From the NCBI RefSeq assembly GCF_900100885.1, contig NZ_LT629692.1, forward strand, positions 558,001 to 622,000: DNA of 64,000 nt. The letters run 5' to 3'. The DNA comes from Microbacterium pygmaeum. GTDB lineage: Bacteria; Actinomycetota; Actinomycetes; Actinomycetales; Microbacteriaceae. This document shows, piece after piece, positions 7,166 to 18,021 of the stretch. The translations under genes and the position numbers were made by a program. The notes below the pieces were generated by a model. It was given only the letters and a program-made list of their open reading frames with translations. It had not been told where the DNA came from and did not search any database. Every line of letters begins with the position of its first letter. Within the stretch, counting starts at the first letter, position 1.

Positions 7166-8647
7166 GTGCCCTCCGAGACCTCCGACGCCAGCGAACCCGC
7201 GAACGGCATCGACCCCACCGAGCTCGAGGTCACCCTCCGGGTCCTCGCCGGTATGTCGGCGATGGATGAGGATCACCCCGACTACGTCGCCGTGCGCCGC
7301 GCGACAGCCGCCATGTTCAAGGCCGTCAAGAAGGTCCGCCGCCGCGAGATCCGCGATGCCATCGCCGAAGCCGACCGGAGCGTCGTCGCGGCGACCGCCA
7401 CCGGCGCGCCGGATCGCATCGACGACGAGACCCGCGGCATCCCGATCAGCACCGCCACCACTGCGCCCACGGCGGGGACGCTGCTGAAGCCCCGCGCCTG
7501 CTACATCTGCAAGCAGCCGTACACGGTGGTCGACGCGTTCTACCATCAACTCTGTCCCGACTGCGCCGCGATGAGCCACCGGAAGCGGGATGCCCGCACC
7601 GACCTGTCCGGCAAGCGCGCACTGCTCACCGGCGGCCGCGCGAAGATCGGCATGTACATCGCGCTGCGACTGCTTCGGGACGGCGCGCACACGACCATCA
7701 CCACGCGCTTCCCCCGCGACGCGGTCCGCCGGTTCACGAGCCTGCCCGACTCGGCGGAGTGGATCGACCGGCTGAAGGTGGTCGGCATCGACCTGCGCGA
7801 CCCCGCCCAGGTGATCGGCCTGGCCGAGGATGTCGCCGCAGCCGGCGCTCTGGACATCCTGATCAACAACGCCACCCAGACCGTGCGCCGCTCGCCGGGT
7901 GCCTACCAGCCGCTCGTCGACGCGGAGCTCGCGCCACTGCCCGGCACCGGACGGATGCCGGAGCTTGTCACCTTCGGGCACACCAACGACCAGCATCCGC
8001 AAGCACTCGAGCGCTCCGTGACCGCGCACCCCATCCTCGCCGCCGCGGCCTCGCGCGCCGACGAGCTCACCGAGCAGGCGATGGCCGCCGGGTCGAGCTC
8101 TCTGGAACGCCTGGCGGCGGGCACCGCGATCGACGCCGGCGGCCTCGTGCCCGACCTCGATCACGTGAATTCCTGGACGCAGCGGGTCGGCGAGGTCGAT
8201 CCGCTCGAGATGCTCGAGGTGCAGCTGGCCAACACGACCGCTCCGTTCATCCTCATCTCGGCGCTGCGCCCCGCGATGGCCGCGAGCTCGGCGCCGCGCA
8301 AGTACGTGGTGAACGTCAGCGCGATGGAGGGCGTGTTCGGTCGCGGATACAAGGGGCCGGGGCATCCGCACACCAACATGGCCAAGGCGGCGGTCAACAT
8401 GCTCACGCGCACCAGCGCCAAGGAGATGTTCGAGACCGACGGGATCCTCATGACGAGCGTCGACACCGGCTGGATCACCGACGAGCGCCCGCACCCGACC
8501 AAGGTGCGCCTCGCCGAGGAGGGCTTCCACGCGCCCCTCGACCTCGTCGACGGCGCCGCGCGCGTCTACGACCCGATCGTGCGCGGGGAGGCCGGCGAAG
8601 ACGTCTACGGCGTGTTCCTCAAGGACTACGCCGCCGGCTCGTGGTGA
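7166..8647 (+). CDS. SDR-family oxidoreductase with N-terminal cysteine knuckle
   Basis: 493-aa protein. Residues about 1-110 are mostly helical. Residues about 112-140 hold CYICKQPY and LCPDCA, a CxxC-CxxC pair likely to bind zinc. From about residue 147 a Rossmann domain begins (ALLTGGRAKIGMYIALRLLR, then LINNATQT) with catalytic-type Ser in VVNVSAMEG. The usual YxxxK is replaced by HPHTNMAK: Lys is kept but Thr stands at the Tyr position. This HTNMAK form belongs to a known SDR subfamily of about this length. Substrate unknown. GTG at 7166 fits the leaderless pattern. Confidence 0.82.
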   Translation: MPSETSDASEPANGIDPTELEVTLRVLAGMSAMDEDHPDYVAVRRATAAMFKAVKKVRRREIRDAIAEADRSVVAATATGAPDRIDDETRGIPISTATTAPTAGTLLKPRACYICKQPYTVVDAFYHQLCPDCAAMSHRKRDARTDLSGKRALLTGGRAKIGMYIALRLLRDGAHTTITTRFPRDAVRRFTSLPDSAEWIDRLKVVGIDLRDPAQVIGLAEDVAAAGALDILINNATQTVRRSPGAYQPLVDAELAPLPGTGRMPELVTFGHTNDQHPQALERSVTAHPILAAAASRADELTEQAMAAGSSSLERLAAGTAIDAGGLVPDLDHVNSWTQRVGEVDPLEMLEVQLANTTAPFILISALRPAMAASSAPRKYVVNVSAMEGVFGRGYKGPGHPHTNMAKAAVNMLTRTSAKEMFETDGILMTSVDTGWITDERPHPTKVRLAEEGFHAPLDLVDGAARVYDPIVRGEAGEDVYGVFLKDYAAGSW

Positions 8648-8868
8648 GACGCATCACGCTGCCGCCTCCCGGTCGGCGGGTGGTCGTGCGCTATCTGCTG
8701 CCCAGCGGTCAGGCCACGGACGCGCTCGGGATGCTCCTCAGTGCCGACTCCGCGACGCTCGTCGTCGACGGCAAACGCGGGGTCGAGACGATCGCCGTCG
8801 CCGACGTGCTCGCGGCCAAGGAAGTGCCTCCTCCTCCGCCGCCGCGGCCCCGTCAGGCCGCGACGTAG
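8644..8868 (+). CDS. Small SH3-like domain protein
   Basis: 74-aa protein starting at a GTG that overlaps the SDR stop by four bases. RRVVVRYLLPSGQATDALGM, LLSADSATLVVD and VADVLAAKEVPPPPPPRPRQ resemble the SH3-like N-terminal domain found in front of actinobacterial GNAT acetyltransferases (Rv0428c type). Here it stands alone with a polyproline tail and no acetyltransferase part. The next gene is a membrane protein, so it may be a natural stand-alone version or a relic of a longer gene. Moderately sure of the domain, not of the role. Confidence 0.65.
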   Translation: MRRITLPPPGRRVVVRYLLPSGQATDALGMLLSADSATLVVDGKRGVETIAVADVLAAKEVPPPPPPRPRQAAT

Positions 8869-8871
8869 ACT
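8866..8871 (+). promoter_or_regulatory. -10 box TAGACT before the 8922 membrane gene
   Basis: TAGACT overlaps the TAG stop of the preceding gene. The start lies 50 bases downstream, so this transcript would have a short leader. Confidence 0.4.
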
Positions 8872-8921
8872 GGAGGCATCCTTCCCGTGCTCTCGGGAGG
8901 CCCTCCGCTTCAGGAACCGTC

Positions 8922-9647
8922 GTGACTCCAACCCCCGCAGCCCGCACCTTCGAGGTGCGCCACGTGCAGCTCGCGCGCGCCGCCTTCGCAGCGCTCGCCG
9001 CCGTCATGATCACGTTCTCGTCCGATCATTCGGCCGAGGTCGGCCTCTCGGTCTTCAGCGGCTTCGCGATCGCGACCGGCCTGATCTTCCTCGTGTCGGC
9101 CTGGCTCGTGTACCCGTCCGGCCGGCGCTGGCCCGCGCTGGCCCTCGGCATCATCAGCGTCCTGGCGGGAATGGCCGGCGGGCTCGCGCCGCTGCGCACC
9201 GTCGCAGGCTTCTTCGTGATCGTCGGAGCGTGGGCGCTGGTGAGCGGTGTGCTCGAAGCGGTCGTCGGATGGCGGGGAACCCGCACCCCGGCCGCGCGCC
9301 GCGAGATCGTCCCCGGGGTCGCCGACGCGCGCCCGCTCGCCGGGCAGGGGCCGCGGTCGGAGAGCCGCGACGCGCTGGTGATCGGGGTGCTCACGGTGAT
9401 CCTCGGCATCGCCCTGATCTTCATCCCGGCCTTCCCGGCCCTGGACTACTCCATCGACCAGGTCGACCAGACGTTCACGCTGACCGGCATCATCATCGGC
9501 GTCGGCGTGTTCGGCGGCTATGCCGCCATCGTCGCCGTCTTCCTGGCGATCGCCGGGTTCTCGCCGCGCAAGCCCGCGGACGCCGGTGCGACCGCGACCG
9601 CCGCCGCCGGAACGACCGCCGTGAACGAAGAAGGCAGCACCTCGTGA
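8922..9647 (+). CDS. HdeD-like membrane protein
   Basis: 241-aa membrane protein with about seven hydrophobic segments (residues 17-32, 42-62, 70-85, 92-112, 148-166, 185-200, 200-218). Segment pairs such as GLIFLVSAWLVYPSGRRWPA and GVLTVILGIALIFIPAFPAL recall the DUF308/HdeD group. A 30-residue polar loop follows segment four and a 25-residue Ala/Thr-rich tail ends it. Start GTG 8922 is chosen for length; the SD is weak. It overlaps the next gene by four bases (GTGA), so the two are probably translated together. Function unknown. Confidence 0.7.
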   Translation: MTPTPAARTFEVRHVQLARAAFAALAAVMITFSSDHSAEVGLSVFSGFAIATGLIFLVSAWLVYPSGRRWPALALGIISVLAGMAGGLAPLRTVAGFFVIVGAWALVSGVLEAVVGWRGTRTPAARREIVPGVADARPLAGQGPRSESRDALVIGVLTVILGIALIFIPAFPALDYSIDQVDQTFTLTGIIIGVGVFGGYAAIVAVFLAIAGFSPRKPADAGATATAAAGTTAVNEEGSTS

Positions 9648-10018
9648 CCGACGACAAGCCCACCCGCCGCGACCTCATGAAGCCCGTCCAGCTGCTGGGC
9701 ATGGCCTTCGGGGCCGCGCTGTTCGCCGGTGTCGTCACCCTCATCTCGATGGGCTTCTTCCAGCAGCGCGATGCCGCTCAGCAGCCCAAGGCGCTCACGC
9801 TCGCGCTCATCGTCGCGGGCGTCACGTTCATCGTGGTGCTGGTGGTGGTGGCGCTGCTGCTGCTCGCGGTCGACCCCGCGCAGGTGCAGAAGCAGATCGA
9901 TCGTCCCGTGCTTCTGCCTCCGGAGAAGCCTGCGCCGGAGGCGCCCGCGGCCGGATCGATCGCAGCGCCGAAGCCGGATGATCCGGATGCCGCGGCATCC
10001 GGCCCCACTGTGCACTGA
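9644..10018 (+). CDS. Small two-helix membrane protein
   Basis: 124-aa protein translationally coupled to the preceding membrane gene. Two hydrophobic segments (about residues 17-36 and 48-75, the second with VIVLVVVALLLLAV-like content) are followed by a 45-residue Pro/Ala-rich tail that I expect in the cytoplasm. The 3' end carries the 20-bp perfect palindrome CCGGATGCCGCGGCATCCGG (9983-10002). A long repeat region starts after its stop codon. I do not recognise a family. Confidence 0.65.
   Translation: MTDDKPTRRDLMKPVQLLGMAFGAALFAGVVTLISMGFFQQRDAAQQPKALTLALIVAGVTFIVVLVVVALLLLAVDPAQVQKQIDRPVLLPPEKPAPEAPAAGSIAAPKPDDPDAAASGPTVH
9983..10002. repeat. Palindrome CCGGATGCCGCGGCATCCGG
   Basis: Perfect 20-bp palindrome inside the end of a coding region. 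The core GGATGCCGCGGCATCC recurs at 10428, 38476 and 62764. Confidence 0.7.
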
Positions 10019-10080
10019 CGGCAGGCGACCTGGCGAAGCCGGCGCGCGAGAGGTTCTCGACCAGGAGCTGCGCGAGCCCT

Positions 10081-10228
10081 GCTGACGCGGCAGCTGCACT
10101 GACGCGCGAGCCCCACTCACGCGCGAGCCCACTCACGCGGTAGCCCCGCTGACGCGCGAGCCCCCGCTGACGCGCGAGCCCCACTCACGCGGCAGCCCCG
10201 CCGACGCGGCCGCCTACTCACGCGGCAG
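10081..10228. repeat. Tandem array of ~9 units of 16-18 bp
   Basis: Degenerate unit CCCCRCTSACGCGSSAG repeated about nine times, with GC/AC and TGA/TCA alternation between copies. It begins shortly after the stop codon of the 9644 gene, whose own context (CACTGACGG) resembles the unit. There are no spacers, so this is not a CRISPR array. With the next two entries it fills 10019-10464, which holds no gene. Confidence 0.85.
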
Positions 10229-10272
10229 TTTCCTGCATCCGCGCCACAGACTTCGGGCGCGGATGCAGGAAA
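10229..10272. repeat. Perfect 17-bp inverted repeat with 10-nt loop
   Basis: Arms TTTCCTGCATCCGCGCC (10229-10245) and GGCGCGGATGCAGGAAA (10256-10272) flank a 10-nt loop. A related hairpin with the same loop length is at 54065-54106. It could form a strong RNA hairpin in either direction. Confidence 0.85.
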
Positions 10273-10288
10273 CAGGCGCGCGCGGGGT

Positions 10289-10380
10289 CGGCGGGTGCGG
10301 GAATGAGGCGCGGATGCAGGAATGAGGCGCGGGTGCGGGAATGAGGCGCGGATGCAGGAATGAGGCGCGGATGCAGGAAA
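10289..10380. repeat. Tandem 19-bp repeats derived from the hairpin arm
   Basis: Units GGCGCGGATGCAGGAATGA at 10307, 10326, 10345 and 10364 (the last partial), plus a diverged copy from 10289. The unit equals the right arm of the preceding hairpin plus TGA, so the array probably grew from that arm. From 10381 to the IS the only further item is the palindrome at 10428. Confidence 0.85.
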
Positions 10381-10427
10381 CTGGCGCGCCGGAGCGGGGG
10401 CGAGGGTCCTGCGCCGGGGCGACGGTA

Positions 10428-10445
10428 CGGATGCCGCGGCATCCG
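10428..10445. repeat. Palindrome CGGATGCCGCGGCATCCG
   Basis: Perfect 18-bp palindrome in the gene-free stretch before the insertion sequence. Same core as at 9983, 38476 and 62764. Confidence 0.7.
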
Positions 10446-10464
10446 CCCCGGAGGAGCCGGCGCC

Positions 10465-11436
10465 CTAGGTGTACTGGCCTCGACCGTTGTTGATTCGGTC
10501 GATGGGCGTTTTGCCTCCGATGCCGAGGTGGGCTCTGTCTAGGTTGTAGTGGTCGAGCCAGGCTGGCAAGGCCGCAGCGCGGTCGGCGTTTGAGTTCCAG
10601 GGTTGGGAGTATGCCCATTCGGTTGCGAGGGTGCGGTTCAGTCGCTCGACTTTGCCGTTTGTCCAGGGGCAGTGCGGGCGGATGAACTTCTGTTTGATGC
10701 CGTGAGCGGTGAACACGTCTCTGAAGGCGACCGATTTCCGGTACGCGAACGCGTTGTCGGTGATGACTCGTTCGACGGTGACGCCGAGCGAGGCGTAGAA
10801 CGCGATCGCTCGTTCCAGGAAGCCCGCGCACGTCGTCCCGCGTTCGTCTGCGTGGATCTCGAGGTACGCGAGACGGGAGTGGTCATCGATCGCGGCGTGC
10901 ACGTAGTCGTAGCCGATCCCGCGGCCGCGGACCTTCTCGCTGCGGCCGTGGGCACGCCATCCACCGCCGTCCGGGATTCGGCCGAGCTTCTTCACATCAA
11001 CATGGATCAGCGAGCCCGGATGAGCATGTTCGTACCGGTTCGCGGACCGTCGTGAGGCTTTGATCACCGTGCCGGTGACCGGGTCAAGGTCCCGCAGCAG
11101 CGGAACCTGATGGCGGCGCAGCACCCGCCCGACCACGGACGCGTGCATCCCGAGCCGCGCACCGATGAAGACCGGGCCGCGGCGGGTCAGTTCCCGCATG
11201 ATCCGCACCCGCGTCTCCTGACACGACCCCGTCCGCCGCGGATGAGCGTGGGCGACGCTGGAGCGATCCTGCAACCCGGCCACGCCGGCGTCCCGGAAAC
11301 GCCGCCACCACCGCCACGCGGCCGTACGGGAGACGCCCATCTCCGCGGCGACATGCGCGACCGGCCGCCCCGACTGGATCCGCTGGACCATGATCAACCT
11401 GCCGGCCGGAGTCAGCCGGGCATTAGCGTGAGACAA
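10465..11436 (-). CDS. IS481-family transposase
   Basis: 323-aa DDE transposase. An N-terminal helix-turn-helix pair is seen (ARLTPAGRLIMVQRIQSGRP, then VAAEMGVSRTAAWRWWRRF). The integrase core has HVDVKKLG (first Asp), ITDNAFAY (second Asp) and NGKVERLNRTLATEW (Glu). The start is TTG at 11434-11436, preceded by GGAGG six bases upstream. The last codon (Thr) precedes a TAG that lies in the flanking CTAG, outside the element proper, so the stop comes from the target site. The frame is intact. Confidence 0.93.
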   Translation of the reverse strand: MSHANARLTPAGRLIMVQRIQSGRPVAHVAAEMGVSRTAAWRWWRRFRDAGVAGLQDRSSVAHAHPRRTGSCQETRVRIMRELTRRGPVFIGARLGMHASVVGRVLRRHQVPLLRDLDPVTGTVIKASRRSANRYEHAHPGSLIHVDVKKLGRIPDGGGWRAHGRSEKVRGRGIGYDYVHAAIDDHSRLAYLEIHADERGTTCAGFLERAIAFYASLGVTVERVITDNAFAYRKSVAFRDVFTAHGIKQKFIRPHCPWTNGKVERLNRTLATEWAYSQPWNSNADRAAALPAWLDHYNLDRAHLGIGGKTPIDRINNGRGQYT

Positions 11437-11534
11437 GAGAGACCTCCGTGCGTTCGAGCTGAAGAACTAGACAGCTCCAACTCGACCCCGGAGGTCTCTC
11501 CTACGTCAACAACGATCCGGGTCAGTACACCTAG
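10465..11534. mobile_element. IS481-family insertion sequence with CTAG target duplication
   Basis: A 1,062-bp element (10469-11530) flanked by CTAG at 10465-10468 and 11531-11534. Terminal inverted repeats of 25 bp start GTGTACTG and end GTTGTTGA (10469-10493 and 11506-11530; 21 of 25 match). One full-length transposase gene lies inside. CTAG targets are typical of part of the IS481 family. The right CTAG contains the purB stop codon and the left copy supplies the transposase stop codon. Intact ends and open reading frame suggest recent activity. Confidence 0.93.
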
Positions 11535-12931
11535 GCCTCGTCGACCAGCTGCGCGGCGAGCCCGATGTACGTCGCAGGCGTCAGGGCCAGCAGGCGCGCC
11601 TTCGCGGCATCGCCGATATCCAGGCCGTTGACGAAGTCGGCCAGCTCGGGGGCGCCGACGCGGCGGCCGCGGGTGAGATCCTTCAGCAGGGCGTAAGGGT
11701 CGGTGATCTGCGAACGACCGGCCGCGATCTCGGCGCGCACGACGGTCTGGATGGCTTCGGCCAGCACCTCCCAGTTCGCGTCGAGGTCGGCATCGAGCAC
11801 CGGCTGCGCCAGCGAGATCTCGCCGAGACCGCGGGTGAGGTTGTCCAGGGCGAGCAGCGAGTGCCCGAGCGCGACGCCGATGTTGCGCTGCGTGGTGGAG
11901 TCGGTCAGATCGCGCTGCAGGCGCGAGGTCACCAGCGTCTGCGACAGCGAACCCAGCAGTGCGCCGGACAGCTCGAGGTTCGCCTCGGCATTCTCGAACC
12001 GGATGGGATTGATCTTGTGCGGCATCGTCGATGACCCGGTCGCCCCGGCGACAGGGATCTGCGAGAAATAGCCGAGCGAGATGTAGGTCCAGATGTCGGT
12101 GGCGAGGTTGTGCAGGATGCCGCCGGCGTGACGGATCCGGTCGTACAGCTCCACCTGCCAGTCGTGCGACTCGATCTGGGTGGTCAGCGGATTGAAGCCG
12201 ATCCCCAGACCCTCGATGAACGCGCGCGTGAGGGCGGGCCAGTCCACGTCCGGATCGGCGGCGAGGTGCGCCGACCAGGTGCCGGTGGCGCCGGAGAACT
12301 TCGCCAGGAAATCGGATGCCTCGACCTGGGCCGCCACGCGCTCCAGGCGGTACGCGAAGACGGCGAGCTCCTTGCCCATCGTCGTCGGCGTGGCCGGCTG
12401 ACCGTGGGTGCGCGCCAGCATCGCAGCATCCCGGAGCTCATCCGCCATCGTGCGCAGCGTCGAGATCACGGTTCGCAGCTTGGGCAGCCACACGCGGGTG
12501 ACCGCGCGCTGCACGGTCAGGGCGTACGAGGCGGAATTGATGTCCTCGCTCGTGCACGCGAAGTGCGTGAGCTCGGCGATCGCATCGAGTCCGAGCGCCG
12601 AGAGGCGATCGCGCACGAGGTACTCGACGGCCTTCACATCATGACGGGTCACGGCCTCCTTGGCGGAGAGCCAATCGATCTCGTCCTGCCCGAAGTCGCG
12701 GTACAGGGCGCGCAGGCGCTCCTGATCCGCCTCGGACAGCGGGGACGTGCCGAACAGCGACCGGTCGGTGAGGGTGATCAGCCACTCGACCTCCACTTCG
12801 ACGCGCGCGCGGTTGAGCCCCGCCTCTGACAGATACTCGGCGAGCGCGCCGACGGCGGCGGCGTAGCGCCCGTCGAGCGGGCTCAGCGGCTGCGCGGGAA
12901 AGGGCTGCGGGGGCACGGAGGTCACGGGCAT
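11531..12931 (-). CDS. purB: Adenylosuccinate lyase
   Basis: 466-aa cytoplasmic enzyme of purine synthesis. It cleaves SAICAR to AICAR plus fumarate, and adenylosuccinate to AMP plus fumarate. Family marks are LSPLDGRYAAAV at the N-terminus, THFACTSEDINSASYAL, ARTHGQPATPTTMGKELAVF and the signature loop GSSTMPHKINPIRFENAE, which carries the catalytic Ser. Length fits. ATG at 12931 is chosen; GTG at 12949 is an alternative and neither has a good SD. The stop TAG is inside the IS481 target duplication, so the protein appears unchanged by the insertion. Confidence 0.95.
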   Translation of the reverse strand: MPVTSVPPQPFPAQPLSPLDGRYAAAVGALAEYLSEAGLNRARVEVEVEWLITLTDRSLFGTSPLSEADQERLRALYRDFGQDEIDWLSAKEAVTRHDVKAVEYLVRDRLSALGLDAIAELTHFACTSEDINSASYALTVQRAVTRVWLPKLRTVISTLRTMADELRDAAMLARTHGQPATPTTMGKELAVFAYRLERVAAQVEASDFLAKFSGATGTWSAHLAADPDVDWPALTRAFIEGLGIGFNPLTTQIESHDWQVELYDRIRHAGGILHNLATDIWTYISLGYFSQIPVAGATGSSTMPHKINPIRFENAEANLELSGALLGSLSQTLVTSRLQRDLTDSTTQRNIGVALGHSLLALDNLTRGLGEISLAQPVLDADLDANWEVLAEAIQTVVRAEIAAGRSQITDPYALLKDLTRGRRVGAPELADFVNGLDIGDAAKARLLALTPATYIGLAAQLVDEA

Positions 12932-13030
12932 CAATGCTACCGGGGGCACCCTCTCGGCCCGATGGAACCGTTCACCCGTCTCTCACCAAGCCCTCATCTT
13001 GCGGGGGTTATCCATGTCACAGGATCCGCA

Positions 13031-13036
13031 TAGCCT
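13031..13036 (+). promoter_or_regulatory. -10 box TAGCCT before the nuclease gene
   Basis: TAGCCT lies 40 bases before the preferred GTG start. A transcript from here would start near 13043 and carry the GGAG ribosome-binding site. Confidence 0.4.
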
Positions 13037-13076
13037 GGCCAGGATCGTCCGAATCCCCACGAAATCGGAGTCCTCT

Positions 13077-15746
<2,670 letters not shown>

Positions 15747-16327
15747 AGCGCGCGGCTGGCGCTCTCGATCATCCCGAGCACCTCATCGAACATGCCCGGC
15801 CCGGCGTAGTACGGGTCGGGCACGTCGAGCGTGCGGGCGGATGAGTCGAACGACATCAGCAGCGCGATCTTGTCCTCGTCGGCCTCGGAGTGCGCCCACC
15901 CGCGCAGGATCCGCTCGTGACTGCGATCCAGCGCGACCACCAGGTCGTTGCGCGCGAAGTCGGCCTGCGTGAACTGACGGGCGCGGTGCTTCGTCCCGTC
16001 GTATCCGCGTCGCTCGAGCGCATCCAGTGTGCGCTGGTCGGCTCGCTCGCCGACGTGCCAGTCGCCCGTCCCGGCGCTCGTGGAGGCGACGCGGGCGCCA
16101 AGGCCCGCGGAATCCGCTGACGAACGCAACACGACATCGGCCATCGGCGAGCGGCAGATGTTCCCGGTACAGACGAACACGACGTGGAAAGGCTCCACGG
16201 CGCGCACGGTCATTGCTCCATTGTGCGACCTTCCGTCCTCTCCTGCACAGTCGAGGATCCCGGGCGTTGCTCCCCCGACCGGGCCGAGGTGCCGCTGCCG
16301 GCCCGGGTCGCCGTCGACCCTGGGATC

Positions 16328-16618
16328 ATGACCGCACCCGCCGACCCGCTGCTGCTGCAGGCGCTCGAGACCCTTCTGCTGGCCGAGCGGCAGCTCGGCG
16401 ACGCCGCCGACCGGCTTTCGGCTGCCGCGCCCACGGCGGTGCGCCTCGCGGATGACACCGACTGGAGCACGCAGGCTGCGGTGCGCTTCCACACAGCCGC
16501 CGAGACGTGGCAGGTCGATATGCGCACGCTGGCCGCGCTGGCCGCCGCCGCCCGAGAGGACGTGAGGCGGCTGTCCGAACGCATGCAGCTTCTTGCGTGG
16601 GGGCACTTGTTCGTATGA
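16328..16618 (+). CDS. WXG100-like small helical protein
   Basis: 96-aa all-helical protein. Two helices (LLLQALETLLLAERQLGDAA, then FHTAAETWQVDMRTLAALAA) are joined by a turn with DDTDWSTQAAVRF, which resembles the W-x-G turn of WXG100/ESAT-6 proteins with Ser-Thr in place of x-Gly. Length is right for that superfamily. The gene overlaps the next by four bases (ATGA). There is no ESX secretion gene in the window, so secretion cannot be claimed. Seen: helices and the Trp turn. Inferred: partner or chaperone of the coupled hydrolase. Confidence 0.6.
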   Translation: MTAPADPLLLQALETLLLAERQLGDAADRLSAAAPTAVRLADDTDWSTQAAVRFHTAAETWQVDMRTLAALAAAAREDVRRLSERMQLLAWGHLFV

Positions 16619-18021
16619 GCGACGGCATCGACATCCGAGGCGGCGGAGCCGTCGCCGTCGACACGGAGACCCTGCGCTCGGCGGCAGGACGCTTCCGCGA
16701 GGTCGTGTCGGAGCTGGCGGAGATCGGCGTGCTGCTGGGCTCGGCGGGCAGTCTCCTGTTCGCCGGTTCGCACATCGCGTGGTGGGTCAGCCAGACCGTC
16801 GAGGCGGTGCGCCGGCGGCTGATGGATGCCCAGCGGGCAGCAGTGCGGATCGCCGCCGAACTGGAAGAGGCGGCCGCCGTCTACGAGACCGTCGAACTGC
16901 GCGCGGAGCGCGACGTCGCCTCCCGTGGCGGGGATGTGGTGGCGCTGGTGCGGTTGCAGCGTGAACTGGCCGAGCTGGCGAGGCTGCATCCGGAGGCAGC
17001 GGATGCCGCGGACACCGCGATCGCCGAGCACTGGGCGCGCTGGCCCGCCGAACTGTCGGCGCAGGCGCCCGGCGCGCTCTGGTGGGTGAACCCGGCGTTC
17101 TTCGCGCTGGCAGGGCCCACCGCCTGGGGAATGCAGCGGGTCATCGGCGCCGCCGGCCGGGGATCCATCGAGCGCGCCGAGACGCTTCGCGGGCCTGTTC
17201 CCACCGTCACCGTGACTCCCGTCGTGGAAGGCGCCGCGCAACCGCTGTCCGGTGCGGCTGCTTCACCCGCGTCGGTCGCGCCGGCCTCGCTCGCCGGTGC
17301 CGCCTCCCGGATTCCGGGCGGCGGCGATGCACGAATCCGGGTCGAGAAGTACTCGATGCGCGACGGCACGACGCAGTTCGCCGTGTACGTCGCGGGAACC
17401 CAGACCGCGAGCGCGGGAGGCGAGGACCCGTTCGACATGACCTCCAACGTCCAGCTGTACGCGGGCGAGCGGTCGGCCTCGTACGAGGCGACGCTGGAGG
17501 CGCTTGCGCAGTCGGGCGCCGAGCCGGGCGATGTCGTGCACGCCTTCGGTCACTCGCAGGGCGCGATGATCCTCGCCCATCTGGCGCTCGAGGGCGGGTA
17601 CGACACCCAGACGATCGTGACCTACGGATCGCCGGTCGAAGCGGACCTCGGCGATCGGACGCTCAGCGTCGCGCTGCGCCATCGGGACGACCCGATCGCC
17701 GCCCTCGCCGCCGGCGGTTCCGCCGGATCGGTCGGATCGGCGGGCAGCTTCGTCGCCGAGCGCACCGCCGACCCCGCGACCGGCATGCACGACTGGCGGA
17801 TGCCCGCGCACGGCATCGCCGCCTACACGGAGACGGCGCGGATGCTGGACGAGTCGACCGATCCGCGCATGCGCGAGGTCCGCACGGTCTTCGACACGCT
17901 GGCGGGCGCGCAGCGCGTCGAGGTCGTCGAGTACGCGGCGCAGCGCGAGATGCCGGTCAGCGCACCGCTCGCTCCCGGACCGGTCAGCGCTGCGAGTCGC
18001 GCTTCCGCGGACGCAGGATGA
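16615..18021 (+). CDS. Alpha/beta-hydrolase (lipase-like) with N-terminal helical domain
   Basis: 468-aa protein. Residues 1-180 are helical with Trp-rich segments (GSHIAWWVSQTVEAVRRRL), like effector proteins that carry WXG/LXG-type N-terminal domains. Residues 180-235 are a Pro/Ala linker. From ~240 comes a hydrolase domain with AFGHSQGAMILAHLAL, in which Ser314 is the likely nucleophile, then VTYGSPVEADLG, RHRDDPIAAL (likely Asp) and MPAHGIAAYTET (likely His). No signal peptide is seen. It is coupled to the WXG100-like gene. Substrate unknown; lipase or esterase activity is inferred from the triad. Confidence 0.78.
   Translation: MSDGIDIRGGGAVAVDTETLRSAAGRFREVVSELAEIGVLLGSAGSLLFAGSHIAWWVSQTVEAVRRRLMDAQRAAVRIAAELEEAAAVYETVELRAERDVASRGGDVVALVRLQRELAELARLHPEAADAADTAIAEHWARWPAELSAQAPGALWWVNPAFFALAGPTAWGMQRVIGAAGRGSIERAETLRGPVPTVTVTPVVEGAAQPLSGAAASPASVAPASLAGAASRIPGGGDARIRVEKYSMRDGTTQFAVYVAGTQTASAGGEDPFDMTSNVQLYAGERSASYEATLEALAQSGAEPGDVVHAFGHSQGAMILAHLALEGGYDTQTIVTYGSPVEADLGDRTLSVALRHRDDPIAALAAGGSAGSVGSAGSFVAERTADPATGMHDWRMPAHGIAAYTETARMLDESTDPRMREVRTVFDTLAGAQRVEVVEYAAQREMPVSAPLAPGPVSAASRASADAG

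Noticed and set aside
10081..10380. Possible CRISPR array
   Set aside because: Units are adjacent and degenerate with no unique spacers, and no cas genes are near.
10214..10831. Minus-strand frame of 205 codons across the repeats and the IS end
   Set aside because: It only reads the hairpin-derived repeats as SCIRASFLHP-like peptides and an alternative frame of the transposase.
12932..12949. Upstream GTG start of purB
   Set aside because: It would add a short non-conserved peptide and has no usable ribosome-binding site; ATG at 12931 gives the normal family start.
16328..18021. Full type VII (ESX) secretion locus
   Set aside because: No EccC ATPase, EccB/D/E or mycosin gene occurs in the window; only a WXG100-like pair is present.
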